Shown: positions 27,954 through 37,357 of the stretch, piece by piece
Layout: each line of letters starts with the position of its first letter
Numbering within the stretch: position 1 is the first letter of the stretch
Source of the DNA: Butyrivibrio sp. MC2013
Lineage (GTDB): Bacteria > Bacillota > Clostridia > Lachnospirales > Lachnospiraceae
Direction: 5' to 3'
Assembly (NCBI RefSeq): GCF_000424585.1
Contig: NZ_AUKE01000012.1
Location: 1-64,000 of the forward strand
DNA length: 64,000 nucleotides
Position numbers and translations under genes: made by a program
Notes under the pieces: model-generated
Database searches by the model: none
Seen by the model: the letters and a program-made list of their open reading frames with translations, nothing else
Told to the model about the DNA's origin: nothing

Positions 27954-29213
27954 TTACAGAAGATCCTGGTAGCCTTTGCGATAGAGATGTCGCGGGATAC
28001 CATCTACCATAATGGGAGCAACATCGCCCTGGATAAGAGGACGAACGTATGTGATGAACTCCTGTGTAACATATGTGCCGTCTTTGGTGATCCAGTCTCT
28101 GGGAACAAGTCGCTCGTCGTTTGCTATCTTATGTACGTCCTTGACCTCTGTTCCTGCCTGATAAGGATCGTCGGAGAGGCGGTTGATGACAACCATCTTG
28201 CCGCTGTCGCCTTCATCTGCAGCCTTCATGGCAGCACCTCCCACCTCATAAGCCTCCAGGATATCTACTCTGGATGCGCAGTGGCTGGCTGCTCTCTGAA
28301 GTGTAGAAAGCTCAATAGCTCTTGTCTTGCAGCCAATCTCTCTTGAGAGAAGGTTGCAGAGATATCTTGCGGTACCTGTCAGCTGCTTGTGACCAAATGC
28401 GTCAACGTAATCAGGATCATTGTCCAGCTCACATACGTACTTGCCGTCTGAGGTCTTGATTCCTTCGGAAACAGCTACTACAACAGAAGCCTTGGTTGTC
28501 AGGAGTCCCTTTACCTTCTCTACAAATGCATTAACATCAAAAGGAAGCTCGGGAAGATAGATAGCATCGGGTCCGTCACAGTCTTCACCCTTTGAAAGAG
28601 CTGCTGCGCCTGTGAGCCAGCCTGCATTCCTTCCCATTACTTCTACTACTACAACCTGCCCGTGCTCTGTCTCCAGACTCCATCCATCGCGGATGATCTC
28701 CTTAACAGATGTTCCGATATACTTGGCTGCTGAGCCGTATCCCGGTGTGTGGTCTGTAAGGGCCAGGTCATTATCAATTGTCTTGGGGCATCCTACAAAG
28801 CGGATCTCTGAGCCGGTAACGATAGCATAATCAGAGAGCTTCTTGATGGTATCCATTGAGTCATTGCCGCCGATGTAGATAAAGCAGTCAATCTCCAGAT
28901 CTTCAAGGATCTCAAAGATCTTCTCGTATACCTCTTTGTTCTCATTGATACCGGGAAGCTTGTATCTGCAGGATCCAAGATAAGCTGAGGGTGTTCTCTT
29001 TAAGAGCTCAGCGTCCAGACCGGACTGGATATGCTCGGATAAGTCGATGTATCTGCCTTCAAGAAGTCCCTGTACGCCGTGAATCATACCGTAAATCTTT
29101 TTATAGCCACGGTCTTTCGCGGTTCTGTACACGCCTGCCAGTGATGAGTTGATCGCAGCCGTAGGACCGCCTGACTGACCAACAATTACGTTACGTTTCT
29201 TGCTGTTTGCCAT
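27954..29213 (-). CDS. Phosphofructokinase, predicted PPi-dependent
   Basis: A 419-residue PFK-family enzyme that phosphorylates fructose 6-phosphate. The donor site reads GGNDSMDT where ATP enzymes have GGDGS, and the next motif is PKTIDNDL rather than PGTIDND. The Lys in that motif is the established mark of pyrophosphate users. Substrate residues follow in GRNAGWL. The long form (about 420 aa) also fits PPi-type enzymes of anaerobes. The start at 29213 (MANSKK) has GGAGGGG just upstream; four more codons are open before it. It is a single-gene unit with its own promoter and terminator. Confidence 0.92.
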   Translation of the reverse strand: MANSKKRNVIVGQSGGPTAAINSSLAGVYRTAKDRGYKKIYGMIHGVQGLLEGRYIDLSEHIQSGLDAELLKRTPSAYLGSCRYKLPGINENKEVYEKIFEILEDLEIDCFIYIGGNDSMDTIKKLSDYAIVTGSEIRFVGCPKTIDNDLALTDHTPGYGSAAKYIGTSVKEIIRDGWSLETEHGQVVVVEVMGRNAGWLTGAAALSKGEDCDGPDAIYLPELPFDVNAFVEKVKGLLTTKASVVVAVSEGIKTSDGKYVCELDNDPDYVDAFGHKQLTGTARYLCNLLSREIGCKTRAIELSTLQRAASHCASRVDILEAYEVGGAAMKAADEGDSGKMVVINRLSDDPYQAGTEVKDVHKIANDERLVPRDWITKDGTYVTQEFITYVRPLIQGDVAPIMVDGIPRHLYRKGYQDLL

Positions 29214-29265
29214 TTTCCCCTCCATCCTGCTATAAGCAGTTCCCTTTTTTAGTTTATCTTTCTAA

Positions 29266-29294
29266 ATTATACTATAGCTATAGATCAGTTCCAA
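29266..29294 (-). promoter_or_regulatory. Promoter of the phosphofructokinase gene
   Basis: On the minus strand: -35 TTGGAA (29289-29294), 17-base spacer, -10 TATAAT (29266-29271). The start codon is about 50 bases downstream. A good housekeeping-sigma match. Confidence 0.75.
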
Positions 29295-29312
29295 GAGAAA
29301 AATACGATAAAT

Positions 29313-29349
29313 AGAGCCCTGCAGGCTTGTGAAAAACGTGCAGGGCTCT
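29313..29349 (-). terminator. Probable terminator of the EAL-domain gene
   Basis: A perfect 11-bp inverted repeat AGAGCCCTGCA/TGCAGGGCTCT with a 15-base loop, between the end of the EAL gene (82 bases away) and the next promoter. The T-run after it is broken, so it is a moderate call. Confidence 0.55.
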
Positions 29350-29431
29350 GTATTCATAAGTTATCGAATGACGAAATTGCGATATGGCAAGCTTAAACTA
29401 TATTTTTTTATTAACAGAAATAGAGCGAGGT

Positions 29432-31780
29432 TTATCCATTTAGAACATTTCTAAAATCATCCTGCGACATAGGCTTGTAAAAATGATATCCCTGTATCAT
29501 ATCGCAGTCTGCATCCTTAAGGAAATCCACCTGTTCTACACTTTCTACGCCTTCAGCTACTGTATCTTCGCCCAGTTCATGTGCCAACCTGATGGTGGAA
29601 CGGATGATGGCTTCTGCTTTGGAACTCCTTCCTATCTTTCGTATAAATCCCATATCCAGCTTAATGGTATCAAACTCATAGCTTTCCAGTGTAGACATGG
29701 ATGACATTCCGCTTCCGTAGTCGTCCAGGAGTATCTTTATACCGTGCTGCCTAAAGGAGTTCAGGATCATTGTTGCATTTTTTTCCAGGTCTGCGTAAGC
29801 CGATTCTGTTATCTCAAACTTGATAAGCTCTAAAGGGATGCCAGAGTCTCTTAGGATGTCAGGCACAGCTTGCAGCATTTCAGAATCAAAAAAGTCCATT
29901 CTGGATAGGTTGACCGAGCAGGGAACCACCTTCCTGCCGCTTTTATGCTGCTCTGCCAGGAATTCCACAACCCTTTCCAGCATATATCTATCCACCTGGG
30001 ATACCTTACCGCTTTTTTCCAAAGCGGGGATGAAGATTCCGGGGCTGACCATGCCCATATCATGATGGTTCCATCTTACAAGCGCTTCTGCACTGACTAC
30101 TTCGCCGCTTTTACTGTCTACTATGGGCTGGTAGAAGGGCATAAGCTCTCTGTTTTCAATAGCATTCTTAAGATCAGTTATGAGTATCTGTTGGGCCACA
30201 TATGACTGCCTCATGTTTTCGTTATAGGAGGCATAAGGACACATCTGATCTTCCCTGATGGATTTTTCAGCCATTTTGGCTCTGTCCAGCATGATACCCA
30301 GGGATATATCCGAACGTTTGATGCTGTAGATACCACAGTATATACAGAATTCAAACTTTTTACTCTCTTCTTCATAGGTCTGGTAGCAGAGCCTGGTAAA
30401 ATTCTCTTCAGTGAGCATGGAATCCTTGCAGATAGCTACAAAGTGATCATTCTCTAATCTTCCTACAAGGAGCGGATCCAGACATTCGCGGATCGCATGC
30501 TCTGACTGGAATATGACCAGGTCTCCGGAGCTTTCGCCAAAGATATCGTTGACGGTCTTAAAGGCATGGATATTGGTATATACCATGGAATAGCCATCTC
30601 TGAGGTCCAGGGCAGTGATCATATGCTGCGCATGGGACATGAAGCCTGTTCTTGAGAACACATCTGTCATCCAGTCTCTGTCCAGCGTTTCTGTGATATT
30701 TCTGACTGTCAGGATATAGCTGCTGTCGTCTTCATCCAGCTTTACTATCCTGACCATAAGGGCACGTCTTCCCTCTGGAAGGATGGTATGCATAGTCCTG
30801 GCAAAGGTGCCATATTTGGATATTTCCTCGGATACTATAGGCCATTCAAAAGCTGCAGTCATGGTGCTCTTCTCTTCTTCTACAGCCAGGGAGTCCATCA
30901 TTTTACTGATAAGCTCCGGGTAGAATTTGATGAACTGTCCGCCCAGCTCCTTGTGACGGAAAACAGTTCCCAGATAGAACTGCACCATGGACATATCATC
31001 AGCATTGATCCTGTATACAGCTTCATAACCGTTTTGCATGATGCTGTCCCAGATCCTGTTGCCTATATAATTCTCTATATTTCTGATACCGCCGTTTTCG
31101 ATGATCTCCCCTCTTCCATAGAATCTCAGCTGTGTCCTGTCCACGACAAAATAGCTGCCGTCATTGATAAGAACAAATTTTCTGTCCTTGCTACTAGGGA
31201 GGATTATGTCATATACGACATTTTTGTCCATGCACACTTTCTTTTTTAGTGCATCTGCATTGGGGATCATCGACAGGTCAGTAAGACCCAGGCCTTCTAC
31301 GAAACGGCACTCGCCCTCCTTGACCTCTTCTCCTGTGAGCTCAGGGATCATAAAGGCCTTAGAGCCCGCATTAACACTTCCTGTACCTGAGGTCAGGACT
31401 ATACCGGGGAAATTCTTTAGCTCTTCTTTGATATTATTTCGATTAAGGAATTCGTTTTGTCTTAGACCATTTCCACTGGCAACAAAAATAACATCAGCCC
31501 ATTTTATAAGATCTGATGTATCATCCGCATTACGCTCATCCAGCACTTTGCCCTCACGTACGGGTATCTCTACCATTTTGAAGGCATCGATCAGATTCTT
31601 TAGTACACGATCTGAGTCTTCGTAAAGCTCAGGATGGCCTGCGATCATAAGAAGATTAGAAGACTTTTGCCAGTATTTCTTGAGTCTGGGAACGAACTGG
31701 TTATCGTCCAGGATCGGCGTGCGACCTTCGTAATCATCGTTTCTGTTGTCCAGAAAACTGCTCGTCAGAAAAGTGACCAT
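29432..31780 (-). CDS. Peptidase-E-like / degenerate GGDEF / EAL fusion, c-di-GMP phosphodiesterase
   Basis: 782 residues, with no membrane segment. Residues about 40-215 resemble the S51 peptidase E / class I amidotransferase-like fold (ADVIFVASGNGLRQ, then SGTGSVNAG at 131-139, GLGLTDLSMIPNAD). The catalytic Ser of the usual SAGA motif appears to be Gly, so this part is probably a sensor. A PAS-like region leads to a GGDEF domain whose signature is RLENDHF, so it cannot make c-di-GMP. The C-terminal EAL domain is intact: Glu565 (EALVRW), Asn in VNLSRMDF, Glu in EITES, DDYGSGMSS, Lys in TIKLD and Glu in AEGVES. It should hydrolyse c-di-GMP. Its ribosome site is AGAGGAAACGAG. It diverges from the exonuclease gene. 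Confidence 0.85.
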   Translation of the reverse strand: MVTFLTSSFLDNRNDDYEGRTPILDDNQFVPRLKKYWQKSSNLLMIAGHPELYEDSDRVLKNLIDAFKMVEIPVREGKVLDERNADDTSDLIKWADVIFVASGNGLRQNEFLNRNNIKEELKNFPGIVLTSGTGSVNAGSKAFMIPELTGEEVKEGECRFVEGLGLTDLSMIPNADALKKKVCMDKNVVYDIILPSSKDRKFVLINDGSYFVVDRTQLRFYGRGEIIENGGIRNIENYIGNRIWDSIMQNGYEAVYRINADDMSMVQFYLGTVFRHKELGGQFIKFYPELISKMMDSLAVEEEKSTMTAAFEWPIVSEEISKYGTFARTMHTILPEGRRALMVRIVKLDEDDSSYILTVRNITETLDRDWMTDVFSRTGFMSHAQHMITALDLRDGYSMVYTNIHAFKTVNDIFGESSGDLVIFQSEHAIRECLDPLLVGRLENDHFVAICKDSMLTEENFTRLCYQTYEEESKKFEFCIYCGIYSIKRSDISLGIMLDRAKMAEKSIREDQMCPYASYNENMRQSYVAQQILITDLKNAIENRELMPFYQPIVDSKSGEVVSAEALVRWNHHDMGMVSPGIFIPALEKSGKVSQVDRYMLERVVEFLAEQHKSGRKVVPCSVNLSRMDFFDSEMLQAVPDILRDSGIPLELIKFEITESAYADLEKNATMILNSFRQHGIKILLDDYGSGMSSMSTLESYEFDTIKLDMGFIRKIGRSSKAEAIIRSTIRLAHELGEDTVAEGVESVEQVDFLKDADCDMIQGYHFYKPMSQDDFRNVLNG

Positions 31781-31967
31781 CTCGTTTCCTCTATGACTAT
31801 AAGCTCATAGTGACATTTATGAGCATCATTCTCCGATAATATATCGGTTCAAATAATATAAGTCATTACAGATATTTGTAATAAAGATTATGTCCTTGCT
31901 ATTCTTTTATGATAGGATTAGGAATGTATCAGATGAAATACAAATAAATACTTTGGAGGGCTAGGCG

Positions 31968-33005
31968 ATGGCTGATAATAATAGATTGATCATAATAGAT
32001 GGTAGTTCAATGCTTGTTACTTCTTATTATGGCAATCTTCCAAGACAGATCCTCTTTGAAAAAGATCCTGAGGTCAAAAAGACCCATTATGACAAGATAA
32101 TGCATAACGACAAAGGTGAGTTTACTAATGCTATGTTTGCCATGTTAAGGACGCTGATGAAGATCTTTAAAGATCAAAGACCCAGTCATATAGCCTTTGC
32201 TTTTGACAAGTCCAGGGACACTTTCAGAAGAAATATGTATGCCGATTATAAGGCTAACAGAGGAGATACTCCGGAGCCTTTAAAGGAGCAGTTTGTAAAT
32301 ATGGAAAAGCTCCTGGAGGATGCGGGTTTACCGGTATTTTATGATGATGATTATGAGGCTGATGATATTGCAGGAACTATTGCAAAAAGATTTGAAAAAG
32401 AGATCCCTACCTTTATTATCACCAAAGACCATGATTATCTGCAGCTGGTAAACGAATATACCAGGTTATGGCTCATCCAGACAAAGCAGGATCTGGCAGA
32501 TGATATCATGACAAGATATAGCGGAGAAGTAATAAGCGGGAAGGATTCCTACAAGATCCCGGACAAGGCCGTTGAAGTAAGCCCTCTTATCTGCAGGGCT
32601 GAGTATGGTGTCTGGCCTTATCAGATCCCGGATCTTAAAGGCATAGTGGGAGACAGCTCAGATAATATTCCCGGGGTCAAGGGAGTGAGCAGTGCGGCAG
32701 CACCTCTCCTTTCAAAGTATGATGATCTTGAAGGTATATACAGGGCTATAGATGAGTGCCCTGATGAAAAAGCCAAAAAGGCTCTGGCCGCCAGTTGGAA
32801 AGAAGAACTGGGCGTAACGAGGAGCCCTATAAAGGCAATGATCGAAAATAGAGAAATCGCCAGGCTGTCCAAGGATCTGGCTACCATAAGGACGGATTAT
32901 CCTCTGGACAAGAGCTTGGATGACCTGGCGATCAATATTGATAAAGACAGGCTCAGGGAGTCCTTTGAACACTACGGATTCAAGAGCCTTATGGACAAGA
33001 TCTGA
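31968..33005 (+). CDS. 5'-3' exonuclease (FEN / PolA N-terminal type)
   Basis: A 345-residue stand-alone flap nuclease domain. Acidic metal ligands occur in the family order: LIIIDGSSML, FAFDKSRDTFRR, DDDYEADDIAGTIA and ITKDHDYLQL. A helix-hairpin-helix follows in DLKGIVGDSSDNIPGVKGVSSAAA. It should remove RNA primers or flaps, or degrade 5' ends. It is longer than most stand-alone versions through an insert around residues 165-205. The ATG follows TTGGAGGGC. Its end lies 5 bases from the end of the convergent phosphoglucomutase gene, with no visible terminator between them. Confidence 0.92.
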   Translation: MADNNRLIIIDGSSMLVTSYYGNLPRQILFEKDPEVKKTHYDKIMHNDKGEFTNAMFAMLRTLMKIFKDQRPSHIAFAFDKSRDTFRRNMYADYKANRGDTPEPLKEQFVNMEKLLEDAGLPVFYDDDYEADDIAGTIAKRFEKEIPTFIITKDHDYLQLVNEYTRLWLIQTKQDLADDIMTRYSGEVISGKDSYKIPDKAVEVSPLICRAEYGVWPYQIPDLKGIVGDSSDNIPGVKGVSSAAAPLLSKYDDLEGIYRAIDECPDEKAKKALAASWKEELGVTRSPIKAMIENREIARLSKDLATIRTDYPLDKSLDDLAINIDKDRLRESFEHYGFKSLMDKI

Positions 33006-33010
33006 CCATA

Positions 33011-34756
33011 TTACTTAACAGACTCTATAAGGGCCAGGACTTCGTCCTTGATCTGTTTGTTAACTGCAAGCGCTTTTTCCCTGGAAGTCTGTTTGGTATA
33101 AAAATAGAACTTGATCTTGGGTTCTGTACCTGAAGGCCTGACTGCAAACCAGGTATCAGAATCTGTAAGCGACGGATCTGTCTCCTTCAGGAAGTACCTT
33201 AGTACATTGGAGGAGGGAATGAAGTTCTCTGGATTTCTGATATCTTCTGCTCCGTCTTTATAGTCAATGATGCGCACTACTTCTCTGTCTGCGATTGTCT
33301 TTGGAGGATTGGATCTGATATAGTCCATCATCCTTCCTATGCGCCTTGCGCCTTCCAGTCCTTCCAGGACCAGATTGGGCTCATCTTCAGCGTAGTAGCC
33401 GTATTTCTCATAGAGACTCATGAGTACCTGCCAGAGGTTCATGCCCTTCTTTCTGTAATAGGCTGCTGCTTCAGCTACCAGCATTCCTGCGCTGATGCCG
33501 TCCTTGTCCCTGCAGTCGGGGCATGCAGAATAACCTACGGACTCCTCGTAGCCAAACATGTATTCAAGGCCATGCTCTTCCAGGAAAGGGATCCTTCCGC
33601 AGATATTCTTAAAGCCTGTCAGGGATTCGAACATCTTAACGCCGTATTTTTCAGCCATAACAGAGGTCATGGTAGATGTAACTATTGATTTGACCATGGC
33701 GCCGTTAGCCGGGAGTGTTCCTGCACTTTCATGGCCTTCCAGCAGATAATTGACAATAAGATAACCTGTCTGATTGCCGTTAAGGGGAACATAGCTTCCA
33801 TCTTCGCTTAGGATCTCGATGGCGAAACGGTCAGAATCAGGGTCTGTAGCCATAAGGAGCTCTGCGCCCACCTTGCGTCCCAGTTCTTCAGAGAGCTTAA
33901 AGGCTGCCGGAGCTTCGGGGTTGGGATAGCCTACTGTTGTGAAATCGGGATCAGGATCCTTTTGCTCTTCTACTATATGCCAGTTGGTAAAGCCTCTGTC
34001 CTTTAGCATCTGTGTAAAGGGTATGCTCCCCGCGCCGTTGAGAGGTGTATATACAAGTGGTATAGACAGATCCAGTTCGTCGCCGGAATGGATCTGAAGG
34101 GCTTCAATCCTGTCCAGGTATTCTCTGTCATATTCCGGCCCCAGTATGGTGATCATACCGTCTTCTACTGCCAGATCAAAATCGCCCTTTTTAACGCCTG
34201 TAAAGTAGTCCACTTTTTCGATACATTGGGTCATAGCATCAGCCACTTCGCTTCCTACCTGGCATCCATCCTCCCAATAGGCTTTATAACCGTTGTAGTC
34301 TTTGGGATTATGTGACGCTGTGATATTTATGCCGGATACAGTACCCAGACGCCTGATCATATATGCCAGCTCAGGAGTGGGTCTCAGATCCGGGAAAACG
34401 TATACCTTTATATTGTTTGCGGCAAATATTGATGCAGCAAATCTGGAGAATTCAGGGGAGAAGTGCCTGCAATCGTGAGCGATGATCAGTCCCTTCTTCA
34501 TGGCTTCTTCACCTTTAGAACAGATATAATCACTTATTCCCTGGGTCGCTCTGCCAACTGTATAATAGTTCATCATGTTGGTGCCGACGCCGATCTTGCC
34601 GCGAAGACCTGCGGTGCCGAAAGAGAGATTCTGGTAAAACCTTTCCTCTAACTCTTTGTCATCCTTATTGTCTACAAGTGACTCAAGCTCGGCATAAAGA
34701 GGATCTTCCTTGGGCAGACGCTGCAGCCATTCCTGATAATTGTCTTTATAATTCAT
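33011..34756 (-). CDS. Phosphoglucomutase / phosphomannomutase (long form)
   Basis: A 581-residue alpha-D-phosphohexomutase interconverting glucose 1- and 6-phosphate. Active-site Ser148 lies in NITASHNPKDYNGYK, the metal loop is DPDSDRFAI, the sugar loop GYEESVGYS and the phosphate loop RPSGTEPKIKFY. Length and the N-terminal GTAGLRGKIGVGTNMMN fit the PgcA type of Firmicutes. The start at 34756 has GGAAGGAAAAT before it; the open frame runs 25 codons further but lacks a ribosome site. It lies 22 bases after the DUF3810 gene on the same strand. Confidence 0.95.
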   Translation of the reverse strand: MNYKDNYQEWLQRLPKEDPLYAELESLVDNKDDKELEERFYQNLSFGTAGLRGKIGVGTNMMNYYTVGRATQGISDYICSKGEEAMKKGLIIAHDCRHFSPEFSRFAASIFAANNIKVYVFPDLRPTPELAYMIRRLGTVSGINITASHNPKDYNGYKAYWEDGCQVGSEVADAMTQCIEKVDYFTGVKKGDFDLAVEDGMITILGPEYDREYLDRIEALQIHSGDELDLSIPLVYTPLNGAGSIPFTQMLKDRGFTNWHIVEEQKDPDPDFTTVGYPNPEAPAAFKLSEELGRKVGAELLMATDPDSDRFAIEILSEDGSYVPLNGNQTGYLIVNYLLEGHESAGTLPANGAMVKSIVTSTMTSVMAEKYGVKMFESLTGFKNICGRIPFLEEHGLEYMFGYEESVGYSACPDCRDKDGISAGMLVAEAAAYYRKKGMNLWQVLMSLYEKYGYYAEDEPNLVLEGLEGARRIGRMMDYIRSNPPKTIADREVVRIIDYKDGAEDIRNPENFIPSSNVLRYFLKETDPSLTDSDTWFAVRPSGTEPKIKFYFYTKQTSREKALAVNKQIKDEVLALIESVK

Positions 34757-34778
34757 ATTTTCCTTCCCGGGCAAATAA

Positions 34779-35918
34779 TTAACCCTCATTTCTGCTATAT
34801 GGATAATGCTCAAGAAGCAATGCCACAACATGATTATAACTTATTTTCCCGCTTTTGACCCCATTAATCTTGAGGGTAGAATCGACGAAGCGGTCGGCTG
34901 CTTTCCTCACAGATTCTGTTGGAAGAAGGGCTCCTTCTTCGACTTTGGCCCAGTCATTATCAGTTAGAAACACGTTGTCCTTCCTGACCTGTGGGTTGAT
35001 AGGAAGAGCCAGGGCATATTCTTCATCTCCTACGGCATAATAGTATTCGTTGTTGACATAGTTTAGCACTCCCAAATATCCGCTGTATCTGAAGTACTCG
35101 TCATCTGATCCTATGCAGGCCAGGAAAGCTATGAGATTGGCCTCATCCTCCAGGATATAACCATTTGTATGGCCTAGCTCGTGACACATTGTAAAGGGCA
35201 GTCGCAGCCTGTTCATTACGGTATTATAGTTGGCTTCCATGGAAAAGGGGAAATAATAACCCTGCATGTTTTGCTGACTTATAAATCCTGAGAAAAACAG
35301 CCCTTTTGGCTTTGTTTGCCATGATGAAATATGAGTAAATATCTCATTTTGCTCGGCCAGGCTTACAAGTGCTTCTCCTGCCATGGCCTTCATATCACCC
35401 TTAAACAGGGGCTTGCCGTCTTCGTCCCTTGCTATCTCCCCGCTTAGCTTATTGCAGTGCTCCACTATATCATTTCTAAGTGCCGTAAGTTCTTCTACAG
35501 AGTATGATTCCGGGCAAGACAAAGGCTTTGCGTGATAGAGTGCAAAGCAGTTGAGGTTCATTATAAGTATCACGGTGACCAGGATCCATGCTGTAAAGCT
35601 GTAAAAAAAGCTCCTTATTGACTTAGATCCTTTTCTTAGCGGCGGGACGATCAGTATGATGAAAAGGAGCAGGTCAATAGCAATAAGAACGAGACTTGCT
35701 ATTATCATTAGCTCACCAAGAGAAAAGGGGAGACTTTTAGATATCATGAGCAGGGGAAATGTGACATAAGGGAATATATTATTGGTATAGAAGTCTGCAA
35801 AATCTTCTGATAGCCATGTTAAGGCATAAAAAGCCGCCGTAAAGGATAGTATCACTACCATCATTTTCGGCGGCTTATTTTTGGCTTTAATAGTCCTTGT
35901 GCTAGCTTTGGTGGCCAT
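34779..35918 (-). CDS. DUF3810 membrane protein with metallopeptidase-type HELGH motif
   Basis: A 379-residue protein with three membrane helices in the first about 130 residues and an outside domain. That domain holds CHELGHTNGYILEDEAN, a zinc-peptidase-like HExxH (His246, Glu247, His250) followed by a Glu-rich EDEAN segment, as in DUF3810 proteins. Family members are uncharacterised; proteolysis is inferred from the motif alone. Its ATG overlaps the stop of the upstream unknown gene (TGATG), so the two are translated together. The phosphoglucomutase gene follows closely and may share the transcript. Confidence 0.8.
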   Translation of the reverse strand: MATKASTRTIKAKNKPPKMMVVILSFTAAFYALTWLSEDFADFYTNNIFPYVTFPLLMISKSLPFSLGELMIIASLVLIAIDLLLFIILIVPPLRKGSKSIRSFFYSFTAWILVTVILIMNLNCFALYHAKPLSCPESYSVEELTALRNDIVEHCNKLSGEIARDEDGKPLFKGDMKAMAGEALVSLAEQNEIFTHISSWQTKPKGLFFSGFISQQNMQGYYFPFSMEANYNTVMNRLRLPFTMCHELGHTNGYILEDEANLIAFLACIGSDDEYFRYSGYLGVLNYVNNEYYYAVGDEEYALALPINPQVRKDNVFLTDNDWAKVEEGALLPTESVRKAADRFVDSTLKINGVKSGKISYNHVVALLLEHYPYSRNEG

Positions 35919-36466
35919 CAGCTCATGACCCTCACACTGTCAAAAGAAGAAATGCGTTCTTCGAATTTTTGCTTTAACGCCTCAAGAGTATCACTGCATA
36001 GTCCGGGCAGATCATCCTTGATAGAGCTCTTTGCTTGCTCAAATCCTGTAGATGCTGCATTTGAAAAATCTATGAGCATTGCAGGATTATGCTCTGCCAT
36101 GGTAAGAGCATAATCAAAGAGTCTGTCTGAAGTCTCTTCGCAGCTCCAGTATCCACCGCTTGCGACATCTCTTTTGGCTTGATTCTTGGCAGATTTATCA
36201 ATCGTAAATTTGCCGCCCGAAACAGTTCCCCAAAGAGTGTTGTTATTTGCTTTCGTATACGCATTGAATTGATTGCATATGGAAGTGGAAACCAGTCTTG
36301 CGAAGCTCTCAGCGCGATTTGCATCATGGATTCTGATCGCGCCTACGTTTGCTTTTGCTAATTTGCTTGAAGATACAACTGTTTCTGTTGCCGATTTCAC
36401 TGAAGGTTTACCGTATACAGCTGCCGCTCTCCTAGCGTTGTACCCCATCTGAACATCTATTGCCAT
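35918..36466 (-). CDS. Unknown protein coupled to the DUF3810 gene (182 aa)
   Basis: 182 residues, no signal peptide or membrane segment. The N-terminal part is Ala/Lys/Ser-rich. A possible conserved core around residues 120-160 contains GGYWSCEETSDRLFDYALTM. ATG at 36466 is chosen because GGAGG stands 8 bases upstream; the in-frame GTG at 36475 is too close. It overlaps the DUF3810 start by one base. I do not recognise the family with certainty. Confidence 0.72.
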   Translation of the reverse strand: MAIDVQMGYNARRAAAVYGKPSVKSATETVVSSSKLAKANVGAIRIHDANRAESFARLVSTSICNQFNAYTKANNNTLWGTVSGGKFTIDKSAKNQAKRDVASGGYWSCEETSDRLFDYALTMAEHNPAMLIDFSNAASTGFEQAKSSIKDDLPGLCSDTLEALKQKFEERISSFDSVRVMS

Positions 36467-36781
36467 AGTGTTCACCTCCGTTGGTCAATGTGCTGCTTCG
36501 TTATCTTGTTTAAAACCCTTTCAAAAAACATTCGGCATGTATACCTTTAGATAAAGAAGGTGTACATCTAGAATAACACATATCTCTATACGATAAAACA
36601 ATTATTTTTGATAAATTTACGAAAAAACGTTTTTATTTTCAAAAAGTTATATAGTTTCCATATAATAATGCTTATATAGCGTGCAAGAAACTTTTCCATT
36701 TCAAATGGTTTCTGAATTTTAGAAAATAAAAAAACCGGACAAAAGAGAACTTTTGTCCGGCCAATAATTATACTAATTCAA
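36467..36781. other. AT-rich gene-free stretch before the unknown/DUF3810 operon
   Basis: No gene is seen. It holds the HU terminator at 36735-36760 and, on the minus strand, a possible promoter: TTGAAA (36637-36642), 17 bases, TAAATT (36614-36619). A 12-base palindrome AAAAACGTTTTT (36623-36634) lies inside the spacer and resembles the core of LacI-family operators. The start codon would then be about 140 bases downstream, leaving a long untranslated leader with no structure that I recognise. Confidence 0.35.
36735..36760 (-). terminator. Terminator of the first HU gene
   Basis: Stem CCGGACAAAAG/CTTTTGTCCGG with a 4-base loop, followed on the minus strand by seven T. It begins 21 bases after the HU stop. 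Confidence 0.92.
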
Positions 36782-37060
36782 TTATTTCTTGTTAACAGCG
36801 TCCTTCAGAGCCTTACCAGCCTTGAACTTAGGAGCTGTAGAAGCAGCGATCTTGATCTCTGCGCCTGTCTGAGGGTTCTTACCCTTTCTAGCTGCTCTCT
36901 TAACTGTCTCGAATGTACCGAAACCAACCAGCTGAACCTTGTCCTTCTTCTTCAGAGCCTTTGTAACAGTATCAACGAAAGCCTTTACTGCTGCATCTGA
37001 ATCTTTCTTGGAAAGACCTGTTTCCTTTGCGATTGCATCAACTAATTCACTCTTGTTCAT
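36782..37060 (-). CDS. hup: HU-family DNA-binding protein, copy 1
   Basis: A 92-residue HU protein, the main nucleoid-bending histone-like factor. It has [11 protein letters not shown] at the start, the core [17 protein letters not shown] and the beta-arm RKGKNPQTG, then [13 protein letters not shown]. It differs from the second copy (37944-38222) at about six positions, mostly in the DNA-gripping arm ([15 protein letters not shown] against [15 protein letters not shown]). A GGAGGG site stands 6 bases before the ATG. It has its own terminator, so each HU gene is a separate unit. Confidence 0.97.
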   Translation of the reverse strand: MNKSELVDAIAKETGLSKKDSDAAVKAFVDTVTKALKKKDKVQLVGFGTFETVKRAARKGKNPQTGAEIKIAASTAPKFKAGKALKDAVNKK

Positions 37061-37170
37061 TTTGTTCCCTCCACTTTAGGATTGATTTGATAAACTGTAC
37101 GTGAATGAGGCTATGCCTCTCAAACAAGTTTATTCTATCGCAATATACGAAATGATGCAACATAAATTGC

Positions 37171-37191
37171 CGATTTTAAGCCGATTTTCAA
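37171..37191 (-). promoter_or_regulatory. Upstream motif shared with the second HU gene
   Basis: The sequence CGATTTTAAGCCGATTTTCA (plus strand) resembles the repeats in front of the second HU gene (ATTTTACGCC-(A/T)TTTTCGAG). On the minus strand it offers TTGAAA as a -35-like box. It could be a promoter or a regulator site. The match is imperfect. Confidence 0.3.
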
Positions 37192-37357
37192 GGCTTTTTT
37201 TCAAAAATCCCACTGTTTTCGGGCTTTGTATCAGAAAAGAGCTTAATGACTTCAATATTTATGCCAAACGTGATAAAATGGTGTCGAAAAGAGGGCGGCC
37301 CAGAGGCATTTGGAGCGAGGCCACAGCAAACGGATTTACCTAAGGAGGGGGAGAAAA

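Noticed and set aside
36500..36560. A flagellar-type sigma-28 promoter before the 182-aa gene (TAAA then GCCGAA on the minus strand)
   Set aside because: The spacing of the two boxes is only about 9 bases, too short for the 14-16 bases such promoters need.
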